12,138 bases of DNA from positions 1 to 12,138 of the forward strand of contig RHKR01000027.1 of the NCBI GenBank assembly GCA_008363265.1, in the 5' to 3' direction. The notes beneath the pieces were generated by a model. The model worked only from the letters and a program-made list of their open reading frames with translations. It was not told the DNA's origin and ran no database searches. Shown piece after piece: positions 1 to 7,923 of the stretch (its first letter is position 1; each line of letters begins with the position of its first letter). A program made the position numbers and the translations under genes. The DNA comes from Chlorobiota bacterium (GTDB taxonomy: Bacteria; Bacteroidota; Ignavibacteria; Ignavibacteriales; Ignavibacteriaceae).

Positions 1-375
1 GAAAACCTCCCATATGTGGCCATCCAGGTCCTGGAAGCCGTGGGCGTACATGAAATCGTACTCCTGTTTCGGGTTCGGTGCCGAGCCGCCGGCCGATAAT
101 GCTTTTGAAACCAGTTCATCCACTTCTTCCCTGCTTTCGCATGTGAGGGATAGCAGCACTTCAGTTGAGGTGAAAGCGTCCGCGATCTTCTTATTGGTGA
201 AATTTAGGAACCGCTCCTCGGTCAGGAGCATGGCGTAAATGTCGTCGCTGATCACCATACAGGTCGCTTTTTCATCGGTAAACTGCTGATTGAAGGTAAA
301 ACCGAGCGCGGTGAAGAAATCGATCGATCTCTGAAGGTCTTTTACCGGAAGGTTAACAAAAATTTTACGGGGCAT
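1..375 (-). CDS. VOC-family (glyoxalase/bleomycin-resistance-like) protein, 3' end cut by window
   Basis: This is the first 125 codons of a small cytosolic protein that runs off the left edge of the window. It begins MPRKIFVNLPVKDLQRSIDF, the usual opening of a vicinal-oxygen-chelate domain (first beta strand, then the helix with D..RS..FF..LGF). It ends in D-x-DGHIWEVF (residues 116-125), the C-terminal metal-ligand motif of the family, with E123 as the expected ligand. The family is usually about 130-140 residues, so only some 10-15 residues are probably missing. The start ATG (373-375) has a GGAG Shine-Dalgarno at 383-386, spaced 7 nt. The gene is 123 bp downstream of the SurA-like gene on the same strand and is probably a separate unit. 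The substrate is unknown: VOC proteins include lyases, dioxygenases and resistance proteins, so no specific reaction is assigned. Confidence 0.85.
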   Translation of the reverse strand, partial: MPRKIFVNLPVKDLQRSIDFFTALGFTFNQQFTDEKATCMVISDDIYAMLLTEERFLNFTNKKIADAFTSTEVLLSLTCESREEVDELVSKALSAGGSAPNPKQEYDFMYAHGFQDLDGHIWEVF

Positions 376-498
376 ATCAAGACTCCGTTGTTATCGTTGG
401 ATTAAAAATGCGGGTAATAAAACTTGCGCAATAATACTATGACAAAATAATAAAAATACTTTAAAGTTTTTCGGTAAGAGGTTTAGTTTAAATTTTTA

Positions 499-2346
499 TC
501 AGGGCAACAACACCTTTTTGAACTGCTCCATGTCGACATGGTCGGTCCAGTTGTCGAGGAGGGGGGTGCCTGAGACGCGTCCTCCGAAGCCCATGAGGCG
601 GTGGACGAACATCATTATTTCCGTGGTTTTTACATCCTTTAGTCGGTTTTCATAGACTTTCGCGTTGAACTTGGCAGTCAGGTCGAGTGTCTTTTTCGCC
701 ATGAAGGTGTTGAGTCTCTTCTGGAAGAGGTAGTTGGCCAGGAGGGATTTGGAGTTTTCGAATTCCTTTTTCAGCGAGTCGTTCATCTCACGCTTTTCCT
801 TTACCATCAGAAGGGAGTAGCCGTCGCCCCTTTTGATCGGTCCGTAGAGCTCGCCGGGGTTTAATTTTGAGGCGATAATGCCGATGTCACCGAGGAAAAC
901 TGCGGGCTTGAGTCCTGTCTCTCCATTGGCATTAACGAGAGTATCGGTCTTGCCGTACTCTTTGATAACAGACTCGAACGTTTTTCCCGCGGAAGTTTCA
1001 TTGATCACTTTTTCCATTATCCCGAGATCACTAACGGTGAGAAGGAGGAGGTTAACGAGGAGGAAGTCCTTGTCCTTGAGGACCTCATCGCGGTAGTAGT
1101 TTTCAATATCCTTCTCGCTCACGCGAACAGAGTCGAGGAACGAAACTTTCAGCATCTGAGCCATCATATTCTGTTTCCACTCTTCGAGGTCACGGATAAC
1201 TTCCGGTGAACTCTGAAGGGCCTGCCGTTTTGCTTCAAATGTTAGTATCTGCTGCTGCACGAAGTCCTTCGCCAGTCTGCTCAACTTTTGGTATACCGCG
1301 GCACGGTCGCGAGAGGTGAACCGGTGCTCCTCGAACGTAAGGTTCGCGAGGAAGTCCCAAACGGTTACCGTTTCATTATCGATAAAAAAGAGCTTCTGTT
1401 GAAGTACCGGTTCGCCCAACCCTGTGCGGATCCTTCGCCAGTCAGAATCGTTCAGCACGACCGCGGAGTCACCCGTTCCCGCAGGAGGAAACGGTGCATT
1501 TGAGATCGCCTCATAAATTTTTGCTGCCGCTGCTTTGAAAGCGGTTTCGTCGATATTGATCGTTCTGCCGCCAGCGAGCTGTTTGAGGAAAGCACGTGTG
1601 GCGTGCATTGCCCTGCGGTCCTTCACGGTCTGCTTCGCCTGATCGGTCTGTTTCTTGTCGGTGAGGTCGAAGGCGGTGGTTACAATGTTGTCGATCCGGA
1701 AAATCACCCAGCCTATTTCACTCCTGACCGGAATGGAAACCTCACCCGGATTAAGTTTGAAAAGGTGGTCTTCCACTTCCTCATCCATCAGTGTACCGAG
1801 GTTGATATCCACCGGACTCCCTTTAATGCCCGCGAAACGCGGAAGTTTAAGAAGGGAATCAAGTTTTGCCGTGGCGGATGCTTTCAGTGAACCTACAAGA
1901 TCATTGATAGCCGCCGAATCCTGAGAGACAAGGGATGTTGTTTTAAGTGTTCTGCCGGCTTTGAAGATAGTGTTCGTAACATCTTGTGCTGAGAGTAGTA
2001 TCTTAGCCTGTACTTCTTTTTTAAAGAGGGCATCACGGAGGAAAATATCCTCCACGGGGTTAAAATAGAATCTGAACTCTTCATTCCGGTCGAGCCCGCG
2101 GTCGAGCCCCTCGAGGTACCACAGTTTTTCCGTGACCATCGAGTAGAGGAAGTCAGCCTTGAGGGAATCGGTATTGGTGCCCGCCCTTTTGGAGACGAAG
2201 GGGGAGAGTTCGAACCTGGACTTAAAATCGCGTGCGGTAATTTTGGCCCGGCCGGCCTCGGCGAGGACCGTGTTGGGGTCCTGCGCGAAAATTGTTGAAA
2301 AAAGAAGGAGGGAGAGAAGTGGGATTAGCTGTTTCTTTTTGATCAT
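499..2346 (-). CDS. Periplasmic SurA/PpiC-like peptidyl-prolyl isomerase (parvulin-type chaperone)
   Basis: A 615-residue exported protein. Residues 1-21 are a signal peptide (MIKKK, then a leucine-rich core, ending IFAQ), so it acts in the periplasm. The architecture resembles SurA: an N-terminal helical region, then two parvulin-like segments. The first lies at about 120-220 and ends in LNPGEVSIPVRSEIGWVIFRI; the second lies at about 408-519 (VSEKDIENYYRDEV, later LNPGELYGPIKRGDGYSLLMVKE). The LxPGE..gP...gdGY..l.V signature is typical of PpiC domains. The middle of the first copy (residues 130-180) is divergent, so it may be a chaperone module without catalysis. The known family role is folding or escort of outer-membrane and secreted proteins. 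The gene overlaps the end of the GH5 gene by ATGA (2343-2346), which implies translational coupling. An escort role for the secreted hydrolase or an outer-membrane partner is my inference. The C-terminal tail (570-615) was not recognised. Confidence 0.8.
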   Translation of the reverse strand: MIKKKQLIPLLSLLLFSTIFAQDPNTVLAEAGRAKITARDFKSRFELSPFVSKRAGTNTDSLKADFLYSMVTEKLWYLEGLDRGLDRNEEFRFYFNPVEDIFLRDALFKKEVQAKILLSAQDVTNTIFKAGRTLKTTSLVSQDSAAINDLVGSLKASATAKLDSLLKLPRFAGIKGSPVDINLGTLMDEEVEDHLFKLNPGEVSIPVRSEIGWVIFRIDNIVTTAFDLTDKKQTDQAKQTVKDRRAMHATRAFLKQLAGGRTINIDETAFKAAAAKIYEAISNAPFPPAGTGDSAVVLNDSDWRRIRTGLGEPVLQQKLFFIDNETVTVWDFLANLTFEEHRFTSRDRAAVYQKLSRLAKDFVQQQILTFEAKRQALQSSPEVIRDLEEWKQNMMAQMLKVSFLDSVRVSEKDIENYYRDEVLKDKDFLLVNLLLLTVSDLGIMEKVINETSAGKTFESVIKEYGKTDTLVNANGETGLKPAVFLGDIGIIASKLNPGELYGPIKRGDGYSLLMVKEKREMNDSLKKEFENSKSLLANYLFQKRLNTFMAKKTLDLTAKFNAKVYENRLKDVKTTEIMMFVHRLMGFGGRVSGTPLLDNWTDHVDMEQFKKVLLP

Positions 2347-3551
2347 TTAAGTCCGAGGGCTTTCAGGTATTCGCTGTTTACTGTGCAATTCTTAAGTTTG
2401 ATATTCTCGAGATAATTCCAAAGTATCTCTTTCACTTTGGGATAATCGAGTTTGCTGTCGCGAATATAACCATAGGAGACGTCAAAATTTTTGGCAAAAT
2501 TTATGATAGTCTCATAACCTTCGGGGGGAGAGACCGAAAGGATGCCGCGGGGGCTGTCGAGCTTCTTATAGGGCCAGAAAGCCCAGCCAACGTTGTCATT
2601 TTCAAGGGTTTGTCTGAATTCAGAGATCCATTCATTGGTATTTTCACCCGATTCCCCCATCCAGATCGCGGCATTGTACTTGTCGCGGAACTCGATGTAG
2701 TGCATGATCACATCGCGGGTTGCGGGGGTCCAGTACTTATGGAAGGTGTAAACCAGTTTATCATCGAACGGGGGTCCGAAAACGGAGAAATCGCTGTCCC
2801 ACTGAGCACCGCCGAGTATTATGATGTGGTTCCTGTCAACTTTTCTTATCTCTTCTGTCACCCTTTTGTAGAAGGGTTCGAGCAGCGGGTTCAGCTTTTC
2901 CTTGTCGAAATAGTGAGCTATCGGCTCGTTGAGGATGTCATAGCCGATCACAATGGTTTCGTTCGCGTAGCGTTCTGCGAGATGTTTCCATATCTTGACT
3001 GTCAGGGCAGTATTCTCTTCTGACTCGAAGAGAAAAGGGTAACCGTAACTGTCGTCGATGTTGTCGCCTGTCTGTCCGCCGGGGGCGCAGTGCATGTCGA
3101 GCACCACGGGGAGGTTAACTTCCCGGCACCACTTCACGGCACTGTCCAGGAGGGCATAGCCGGGACCCTCGAGCCGGTATTCAGGAGCCGAACCGACAAA
3201 AAGGCGGTAATTGAAAGGAACGCGGACCGAATTGAATCCGCGTTCCTTTATGAATTTTATATCGTCGCGAGTGATGTAATCTTCTCTGAACTTTTGCCAG
3301 AACCGGTTGGCTTCCGCCTCACCGAGGAGGATGTTGAAAAGGTCGGTGATCAGTCTGGGGGAGCTGATCTTGTCGAACTTGAACATGTATCCTTCGGGCA
3401 CGAGCCAGTTGCCGAGCCCTATCCCTTTCAGGAGTATGGGTTTCCCTTCCGGGTCAACGATCTCTTTCCCTTTTACTGAGAAGAACCCTGTTGTCTGCGG
3501 AAAAAGCTGAACTGTCAGAAACAGAAAAATTACAAGCCGCGCTAATATCAT
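2343..3551 (-). CDS. Secreted glycoside hydrolase family 5 (cellulase-superfamily) enzyme
   Basis: A 402-residue enzyme with an N-terminal signal or anchor sequence (residues 1-20, ending LFPQT), expected in the periplasm or outside the cell. Clan GH-A/GH5 hallmarks appear in order: the opening DPEGKPILLKGIGLGNWL (33-50), FNSVRVPFN with R110 (106-114), LDMHCAPGGQ with H154 (151-160), YDILNEP with acid/base E209 (204-210), FHKYW (270-274), the nucleophile E300 in IWMGESGEN (296-304), and WAFWPYKK (323-330). It is therefore a retaining beta-glycosidase with both catalytic glutamates present. The GLGNWLVPEGYM opening recalls the exo-1,3-glucanase/endoglucanase side of GH5, but the polymer attacked cannot be fixed from sequence alone. 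The gene starts 12 nt after the permease stop, with AAAAGAGAA as a weak ribosome-binding site, and overlaps the SurA-like gene by 4 nt. It probably supplies sugars to the permease encoded upstream. Confidence 0.92.
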   Translation of the reverse strand: MILARLVIFLFLTVQLFPQTTGFFSVKGKEIVDPEGKPILLKGIGLGNWLVPEGYMFKFDKISSPRLITDLFNILLGEAEANRFWQKFREDYITRDDIKFIKERGFNSVRVPFNYRLFVGSAPEYRLEGPGYALLDSAVKWCREVNLPVVLDMHCAPGGQTGDNIDDSYGYPFLFESEENTALTVKIWKHLAERYANETIVIGYDILNEPIAHYFDKEKLNPLLEPFYKRVTEEIRKVDRNHIIILGGAQWDSDFSVFGPPFDDKLVYTFHKYWTPATRDVIMHYIEFRDKYNAAIWMGESGENTNEWISEFRQTLENDNVGWAFWPYKKLDSPRGILSVSPPEGYETIINFAKNFDVSYGYIRDSKLDYPKVKEILWNYLENIKLKNCTVNSEYLKALGLK

Positions 3552-3563
3552 TATTGTTCTCTT

Positions 3564-4880
3564 TTATGCTGCTTTCTTCTCGAATGAAGGGGTACTCCCT
3601 ATCATTCCGTAATAGGCAATGAAGATATAGCAGATCACTGGAAGAATAAATGCATGGTGAATTCCTATACTGTCAGCGATAACACCCTGAACAACAGGAA
3701 TGAGCGCGCCACCCACGATAGCCATGCAGAGGATGCCGGAAGCCTGTCCGGTGTGTTTGCCGAGGCCTTTGATCGCGAGCGAAAAGATGGTCGGGAACAT
3801 GATAGAATTGAAAAGTCCAACGAGCAGTATCGACCACATCGCGACATTTCCATCAGTAAGCATTGAAATAACCACAAGAATTGCAGCCATAACAGCATTG
3901 AAGCCGAGCACAGTCCCCGGTTTGATCATTCTCTGAATGGCCGAGCCGACAAATCTTCCGACCATCGCGCCGCCCCAATAGAATGAAACAAGCTTTCCTG
4001 CGTCAACCTCGAGCATCGAGGGGTCGAGTGTGAGGAAGTAATTCACGAGGAAGCTGCCAATGGCCACTTCGGCACCTACATAAACGAAAATACCGACCGC
4101 GCCGAGGGTCAGGTGTTTGTATCCCCATGCTGAGGGGTGGAGATCATCGTAGGTGGTTTTGCTTCCATCGGTTGACTCAACACTCTCCGCCTCGATCTGC
4201 GGAAGTTTTATGAAAGCAAAAACCGCAGAGAGGATCAGGAGAACTGCCGCGAGTCCGAGATAAGGGAGCTGAACTGCTGCAGCTTCTGCGGCTTTGTAGA
4301 GCTCGAGGTCGGCCGGTGTCATCTTTGCCATCTCTTCGGTGGTCTTTACGGCTGTCGAAAGAATGAGAAGTGAACCGAAGTAAGGGGCCACCGTTGTACC
4401 GAGGGAATTGAAAGCCTGTGTCAGGTTGAGCCGTGATGAGGCTGTTTCAGGTTTCCCGAGGATGGTCACATACGGATTCGCCGCAACCTGAAGTATCGTG
4501 ATACCCGCCGCCAGAATAAAGAAGGCGAACAGAAAAACAGGATACGAGCGCATACCTGCTGCAGGGTAGAAAATGAGAGTGCCAATACCCGCGATCAGAA
4601 GACCGATCACGATGCCTTTCTTGTAGCCGACCTTTTCAACGAGTGTACCCGCCGGAAGCGACACGAGGAAGTAGGCAACAAAAAAAGTGAACTGCACCAG
4701 CATCGATTCGGTGTAGTTCAGCGAAAAGACACTTTTCAGGTGTGGAATCAGGATATCATTAAGACATGTCAGGAATCCCCACATGAAGAAGAGCGAGGTG
4801 AGGATCGTCAACTCGGGAGTATAATTTCTGTTGGTCCCGCCGGCTTTAAGATTGCCGGTATTGGTAGCTGTGGTAGCCAT
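3564..4880 (-). CDS. Sugar MFS permease of the FucP/GluP family (glucose/galactose type)
   Basis: A 438-residue inner-membrane protein with about 12 hydrophobic segments. The family signature is clear: [20 protein letters not shown] in TM1 (30-49, with N41 D42), [15 protein letters not shown] (76-90), [12 protein letters not shown] in TM4 (131-142), [21 protein letters not shown] (149-169), and [21 protein letters not shown] (362-382). D42 aligns with the proton-coupling aspartate of E. coli FucP. The FucP glutamate before AANP is replaced by Q131, which fits the glucose/galactose (GluP) branch better than L-fucose. The start ATG has GGAGAA at 4885-4890, a good Shine-Dalgarno. It is the first gene of the minus-strand operon with the GH5 and SurA-like genes. 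A palindrome pair and a weak sigma-54-like element lie upstream, so it may be induced by the divergent two-component system. The exact sugar is uncertain. Confidence 0.92.
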   Translation of the reverse strand: MATTATNTGNLKAGGTNRNYTPELTILTSLFFMWGFLTCLNDILIPHLKSVFSLNYTESMLVQFTFFVAYFLVSLPAGTLVEKVGYKKGIVIGLLIAGIGTLIFYPAAGMRSYPVFLFAFFILAAGITILQVAANPYVTILGKPETASSRLNLTQAFNSLGTTVAPYFGSLLILSTAVKTTEEMAKMTPADLELYKAAEAAAVQLPYLGLAAVLLILSAVFAFIKLPQIEAESVESTDGSKTTYDDLHPSAWGYKHLTLGAVGIFVYVGAEVAIGSFLVNYFLTLDPSMLEVDAGKLVSFYWGGAMVGRFVGSAIQRMIKPGTVLGFNAVMAAILVVISMLTDGNVAMWSILLVGLFNSIMFPTIFSLAIKGLGKHTGQASGILCMAIVGGALIPVVQGVIADSIGIHHAFILPVICYIFIAYYGMIGSTPSFEKKAA

Positions 4881-4926
4881 TGGTTCTCCGAAAGTGAAAC
4901 TGTTTTGATCAATGAACTAATTATCA

Positions 4927-4942
4927 TTCAATAATTGTGCCT
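4927..4942 (-). promoter_or_regulatory. Weak sigma-54-like -24/-12 element ahead of the sugar permease operon
   Basis: Read on the minus strand, the element is AGGCACAATTATTGAA. The -24 half (GGCAC) matches the sigma-54 consensus TGGCACG-N4-TTGCW well. The -12 half is TTGAA instead of TTGCA, so the normally conserved GC is GA, although the 10-nt spacing from the GG is correct. Transcription would start near 4916, giving a leader of about 36 nt. The paired palindromes at 4995-5031 lie about 86 and 108 bp upstream, where NtrC-type enhancers are usually found. The mismatch at -12 keeps confidence low. Confidence 0.35.
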
Positions 4943-4949
4943 TTTATTA

Positions 4950-4977
4950 ATCGATCATTGCAGCGGCCGGGATCGAT
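4950..4977. repeat. Inverted repeat in the divergent spacer (ATCGATC-N14-GATCGAT)
   Basis: The arms are 7 bp and perfect (4950-4956 and 4971-4977), separated by a GC-rich 14-nt stretch in otherwise AT-rich DNA. It lies between the -24-like element of the permease operon and the palindrome pair. It could be an operator for another regulator. ATCGAT is itself self-complementary, so two copies produce this symmetry easily, and the significance is modest. Confidence 0.3.
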
Positions 4978-4994
4978 GGAAAAGGCCCTGTCTT

Positions 4995-5009
4995 TTATCA
5001 TTTTGATAA
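4995..5009. promoter_or_regulatory. Candidate response-regulator binding site 1 (TTATCA-TTT-TGATAA)
   Basis: A perfect inverted repeat with 6-bp arms and a 3-nt spacer, in the divergent spacer between the permease and sensor operons. It shares 13 of 15 bases with the site at 9537-9551 upstream of the symporter. A second copy follows exactly 22 bp downstream. I infer that it is an enhancer for the sigma-54 response regulator encoded at 7924-9381; no binding has been shown. Confidence 0.55.
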
Positions 5010-5016
5010 TTTTCAG

Positions 5017-5031
5017 TTATTAAAATAATAA
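5017..5031. promoter_or_regulatory. Candidate response-regulator binding site 2 (TTATTA-AAA-TAATAA)
   Basis: A perfect inverted repeat with 6-bp arms and a 3-nt spacer, 22 bp (two helical turns) from the site at 4995-5009. It shares 12 of 15 bases with the site at 9515-9529. It is all A/T, so alone it would be weak evidence. The support comes from its exact spacing, which repeats that of the pair upstream of the symporter. Confidence 0.45.
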
Positions 5032-5058
5032 GTCTTTAATAAAGTATAGAATTAAATT

Positions 5059-5075
5059 TTCACCGATATGGTGAA
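5059..5075. promoter_or_regulatory. Operator-like palindrome TTCACC-GATAT-GGTGAA upstream of the sensor operon
   Basis: A perfect inverted repeat with 6-bp arms and a 5-nt spacer, in the only GC-containing patch of this part of the spacer. It ends 10 bp before a TATATTTG -7 box and 43 bp before the start codon of the sensor gene, so a protein bound here would cover the -33 region. No matching copy was noticed in the other intergenic regions. It could instead form a small hairpin, but it lies upstream of the expected transcript start. Confidence 0.45.
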
Positions 5076-5085
5076 GTGAAAAATC

Positions 5086-5093
5086 TATATTTG
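5086..5093 (+). promoter_or_regulatory. Bacteroidota-type -7 box (TATATTTG) of the sensor operon
   Basis: TATATTTG fits the TAnnTTTG -7 consensus used by the primary sigma factor of Bacteroidota and relatives. It lies 25 bp before the start codon at 5119, which gives a very short leader. No clear TTTG -33 element is present at the usual distance; the palindrome at 5059-5075 occupies that place. The Shine-Dalgarno is weak (GGA at 5108-5110). Confidence 0.4.
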
Positions 5094-5118
5094 CAATTAT
5101 TCATTCCGGAAATTTTTA

Positions 5119-6432
5119 ATGAACCTCGAAAAGATCTTCTACCTTGTCGCCAGCACGGTGCTTGTTACGGTGTTCGTGCTGATAGTTTTCATATTCTCTC
5201 CCGTCTCTTATGAAGAGAACATGACGGCGCGCGAGAAGGTGATCTACTATGCCGACAACATCTCCCCCGTGATGAAGAAGATCATCGCCCGGTTCAATGA
5301 TGAAAACAGGGGGAAGATCAGGGTTGAAACTATCGACCTTCCTTTCGAAAAGTTCAGCACCAACGAGAGAAAGGAACTGCTGGCCCGTTACCTTCGGAGC
5401 AAGAGCAACAGGATCGATGTTTTCAGCGTTGATATCATCTGGGTACCGAGGTTTTCCCGGTGGGCGAGGCCTCTGAATGCTTTGATCGACAGCAGCACGG
5501 TCGGCAGTATTATTCCCCATTTCCTTCCGACAAGTTACTATAAAGACTCCCTCGTTGCCATTCCGCACTATATCGATATTGCCCTGATGTTCTACCGTGA
5601 CGATCTTCTAAAAAAAGTGCCCGGATACGGTCAGTATGAGAAGGAACTGGCAGGATCGATCACATGGGAGAGGTTCGCGGAGTTAAGATCGGCCGTTGAC
5701 GCGGCAAACAACCGGGTGAATAAACCGTTCTATGTCTTCCAGGCCGAGGCCTACGAAGGGTTGATGTGCAGCTTCGTTGAAGTGATGGCCAACCTGCACA
5801 ATCCCGTGGTTGTGGAGAAGGGGCGACTGGGGAAGGATGACGCCAAAACCACCGCGGCGATCGAATTTATAACAGATCTTGTACACCGCAAAAGCCTTTC
5901 CCCGCCTGAAGTTGCCGGAATGAAGGAAAACCAGAGTTATGAGTTTTTCTTCGCGAACGACGGATTCGCGGTCAGGGGCTGGCCCGGATTCATGGGAAAA
6001 ACGAACACATCTTTCAGGGATGAGTTCAGGGGAAAAGTGAAAGCGGCACCACTTCCGCACCTAAACGGGTCGAAGCCTGCTCAGGTGTTCGGAGGATGGA
6101 ATCTGATGATATCGAACCTGTCTGTTAATGTACCGGAAGCCATAAAGTTTGTCGAGTTCCTCCTCTCAGACGAGATACAGAAACTTCATTATGAGGAGGG
6201 GAACATACTCCCTGTCAAGAGAAGCGTTTACGCCGATGCAGCCTTTGTCGCCAAGCACCCCGAACTTTCGTTTTATGAAAAGCTTTTTGAGGCCGGTGTC
6301 TACCGTCCGATGTTTGAGAACTACACCTTGGTCTCTGATCTGATCGTTCAGTATCTGAACAGGGCGATCAGGGAAAATATGGCTCCTGCCGCTGTGCTGG
6401 AAGAGATAAACGCGCACTTCAGGGGGAATTGA
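5119..6432 (+). CDS. Membrane-anchored family-1 extracellular solute-binding protein, probable sugar sensor
   Basis: A 437-residue protein with a hydrophobic N-terminal segment (about 6-27). There is no lipobox cysteine and no evident signal-peptidase site, so it is probably anchored in the inner membrane with the binding domain in the periplasm. The rest is a family-1 sugar-binding fold: FSVDIIWVPRFSRWARPLN (102-120), SLVAIPHYIDIALMFYRDDLL (144-164), ITWERFAEL (181-189), AVRGWPG (284-290), and GGWNLMISNLSVNVPEAIKFVEFLLSDEIQ (325-354). Aromatic candidates for sugar stacking are W108, W116, W288 and W327. Such proteins usually feed ABC importers, but none is encoded here. The gene is followed after 1 nt by a histidine kinase and then a response regulator. 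I infer a ligand-sensing partner of the kinase rather than a transport component. The fold is clear; the sensing role is contextual. Confidence 0.85.
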   Translation: MNLEKIFYLVASTVLVTVFVLIVFIFSPVSYEENMTAREKVIYYADNISPVMKKIIARFNDENRGKIRVETIDLPFEKFSTNERKELLARYLRSKSNRIDVFSVDIIWVPRFSRWARPLNALIDSSTVGSIIPHFLPTSYYKDSLVAIPHYIDIALMFYRDDLLKKVPGYGQYEKELAGSITWERFAELRSAVDAANNRVNKPFYVFQAEAYEGLMCSFVEVMANLHNPVVVEKGRLGKDDAKTTAAIEFITDLVHRKSLSPPEVAGMKENQSYEFFFANDGFAVRGWPGFMGKTNTSFRDEFRGKVKAAPLPHLNGSKPAQVFGGWNLMISNLSVNVPEAIKFVEFLLSDEIQKLHYEEGNILPVKRSVYADAAFVAKHPELSFYEKLFEAGVYRPMFENYTLVSDLIVQYLNRAIRENMAPAAVLEEINAHFRGN

Positions 6433-6433
6433 A

Positions 6434-7906
6434 ATGAAAAAGAACATTGTTGACAAGATCAAAGAATACCATTTTGAGTTCCGGCATGTAACCGTACTCT
6501 TCATTATACTTTTCTCGTTCCAGCTACTGGTCTCGTTCATAAACAAGTCATCGATCCGCGAGTTTCTGGAGACAACTCAGGACTGGTATCAGAAGGAATC
6601 CGCCGAGGAGATAGCCAATCTTACCGCCACGGCCTTCGAGCTGGGAATCGAGTCGATCAACCCAAATGAGCGCACCTCACCCGAGCGTGAGAGGCAGATA
6701 ATCCAGGCTTTTGATATAATATACAGTCAGCAGCAGCTCACTCACAACGTTCAGAAACTGGTTCTGATTTTCCAGAAGGGGGACAGCATCGCGGTCCTGA
6801 ACGATGGCTCGGCCCTTTACAGCGCTCTGGTACGAAAGGTTACCCCCGGAAGCAAGGCCGGCCCTGACAGTGAAGTTGAAGAGCTCTACCGTACTGTTGA
6901 GACCGATCTGAAGGCAACCGAGAGGATAAAGAGCATTATCCCCGGCAAGGAGACGTTCCATATCTTTGTTCCTTTCGTGATAAAAGGTGAGTTTATGGGA
7001 GCGATATACATGCTTATCCAACCCGACTTCAGTTCGATCAGCAACCAGGTTATCAGCTCGTATGACGAGACCTCGGTTATCTATCTTTCGCTTATCACCC
7101 TTGGTCTGCTCGCCATGTATTTCATTTCATCCTACACTGTAAAGGAAAGGGATGAGACCCAGAAACTCTTCTTTGAAGAGCATGAACAGAACCTTAAGAA
7201 GCAGATCAACTATGAGAATGAACTGACCTTCACAAAGAGGATATACCACACTCACCACAAGGCGGAGAAGGTTATGGGTTTCATCAAGGAGGACCTCAGA
7301 ACCCTCGAAGCCGGGAATATTGATGAAATTAAATACAGGGTAACCAAATACTCAAATTTCGTCTCCCGCGTTATCTACGATATGAAGTGGTACGATCCCC
7401 CGATCCAGACCATCAGAAACCAGATATTCCGGACGAACCTGAACGAAGTTGTTATTTTTATAGTCGATAATATCTTTCGCCGCACCTCAACGACGAGTGA
7501 AGATTTCAGGATCGAATGTGAGTTGGAACAGAATTTGCCTGTGGTTAATGTAAATGAGTTCGTCGTGTGGGAAATTCTTGAGCCACTGATCCAGAACAGT
7601 ATCGATCACGGAAGCGATCCCGGGTTGGTGGTTACCGTATCCACAGAACACGACAAGGAAGAAGGCTGCTCCCGGTTGATGATAAGCGACAACGGCAGCG
7701 GTATCGATCCCGAACTGCTCGTAACCGGGGAGGAGGGGATAAAAAAACTTTTTATGGAGAGTACCACGACCAAGACCCAAGGCCTCAGAAACGCCGGTTA
7801 CGGCTGTTACATCGCTTACGAAATGACGAAAAGGTGTGGTTGGGAACTCGATGCCGCAAACCTTCCTGAAAAAGGTTGCAGATTCACTATTACGATAAAA
7901 CATTAA
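6434..7906 (+). CDS. Transmembrane sensor histidine kinase with a non-canonical H-box
   Basis: A 490-residue kinase. TM1 lies at about 19-36 and TM2 at about 214-234; between them is a periplasmic domain of about 175 residues. Its end (KETFHIFVPFVIKGEFMGAIYMLIQPDF, 172-199) looks Cache-like. A coiled stretch (236-265) leads to the phosphotransfer region, which reads IYHTHHKAEKVMGFIKEDL (270-288) instead of the usual HELRTPL. H272, H274 and H275 are the candidates for phosphorylation. The ATPase domain is complete: N box EPLIQNSIDHG with N388, G1 box SDNGSGID (418-425), and G2 box NAGYGCYIAYEM (453-464). The gene begins 1 nt after the sensor gene, with AGGGGG (6421-6426) as ribosome-binding site, so the two are surely co-transcribed. 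It is expected to read the solute-binding protein and phosphorylate the next gene's product. Confidence 0.9.
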   Translation: MKKNIVDKIKEYHFEFRHVTVLFIILFSFQLLVSFINKSSIREFLETTQDWYQKESAEEIANLTATAFELGIESINPNERTSPERERQIIQAFDIIYSQQQLTHNVQKLVLIFQKGDSIAVLNDGSALYSALVRKVTPGSKAGPDSEVEELYRTVETDLKATERIKSIIPGKETFHIFVPFVIKGEFMGAIYMLIQPDFSSISNQVISSYDETSVIYLSLITLGLLAMYFISSYTVKERDETQKLFFEEHEQNLKKQINYENELTFTKRIYHTHHKAEKVMGFIKEDLRTLEAGNIDEIKYRVTKYSNFVSRVIYDMKWYDPPIQTIRNQIFRTNLNEVVIFIVDNIFRRTSTTSEDFRIECELEQNLPVVNVNEFVVWEILEPLIQNSIDHGSDPGLVVTVSTEHDKEEGCSRLMISDNGSGIDPELLVTGEEGIKKLFMESTTTKTQGLRNAGYGCYIAYEMTKRCGWELDAANLPEKGCRFTITIKH

Positions 7907-7923
7907 GATTTGGAGAGTATTAA

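Noticed and set aside
391..405. Possible fifth TTATYA-type site upstream of the VOC gene
   Set aside because: The right half (GATTAA) does not fit and there is no partner 22 bp away.
452..471. AT-rich palindrome around ACTTTAAAGT after the SurA-like gene, considered as a terminator
   Set aside because: It has no loop and no GC stem, so it cannot form a useful intrinsic terminator hairpin.
2610..3023. 137-codon plus-strand open frame opposite the GH5 gene
   Set aside because: It is antisense to conserved GH5 catalytic motifs and has no motif of its own.
4919..4936. Inverted repeat AATTAT-CATTCA-ATAATT
   Set aside because: It is all A/T in the arms, overlaps the weak -12 element and does not match the other sites; likely chance in AT-rich DNA.
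5116..5568. 150-codon minus-strand open frame opposite the sensor gene
   Set aside because: It lies antisense to the solute-binding domain and its product looks like random composition.
5119..6432. Classical ABC importer binding protein
   Set aside because: The fold fits, but there are no permease or ATPase genes in the window and the neighbour is a histidine kinase; transport cannot be excluded if permeases lie elsewhere.
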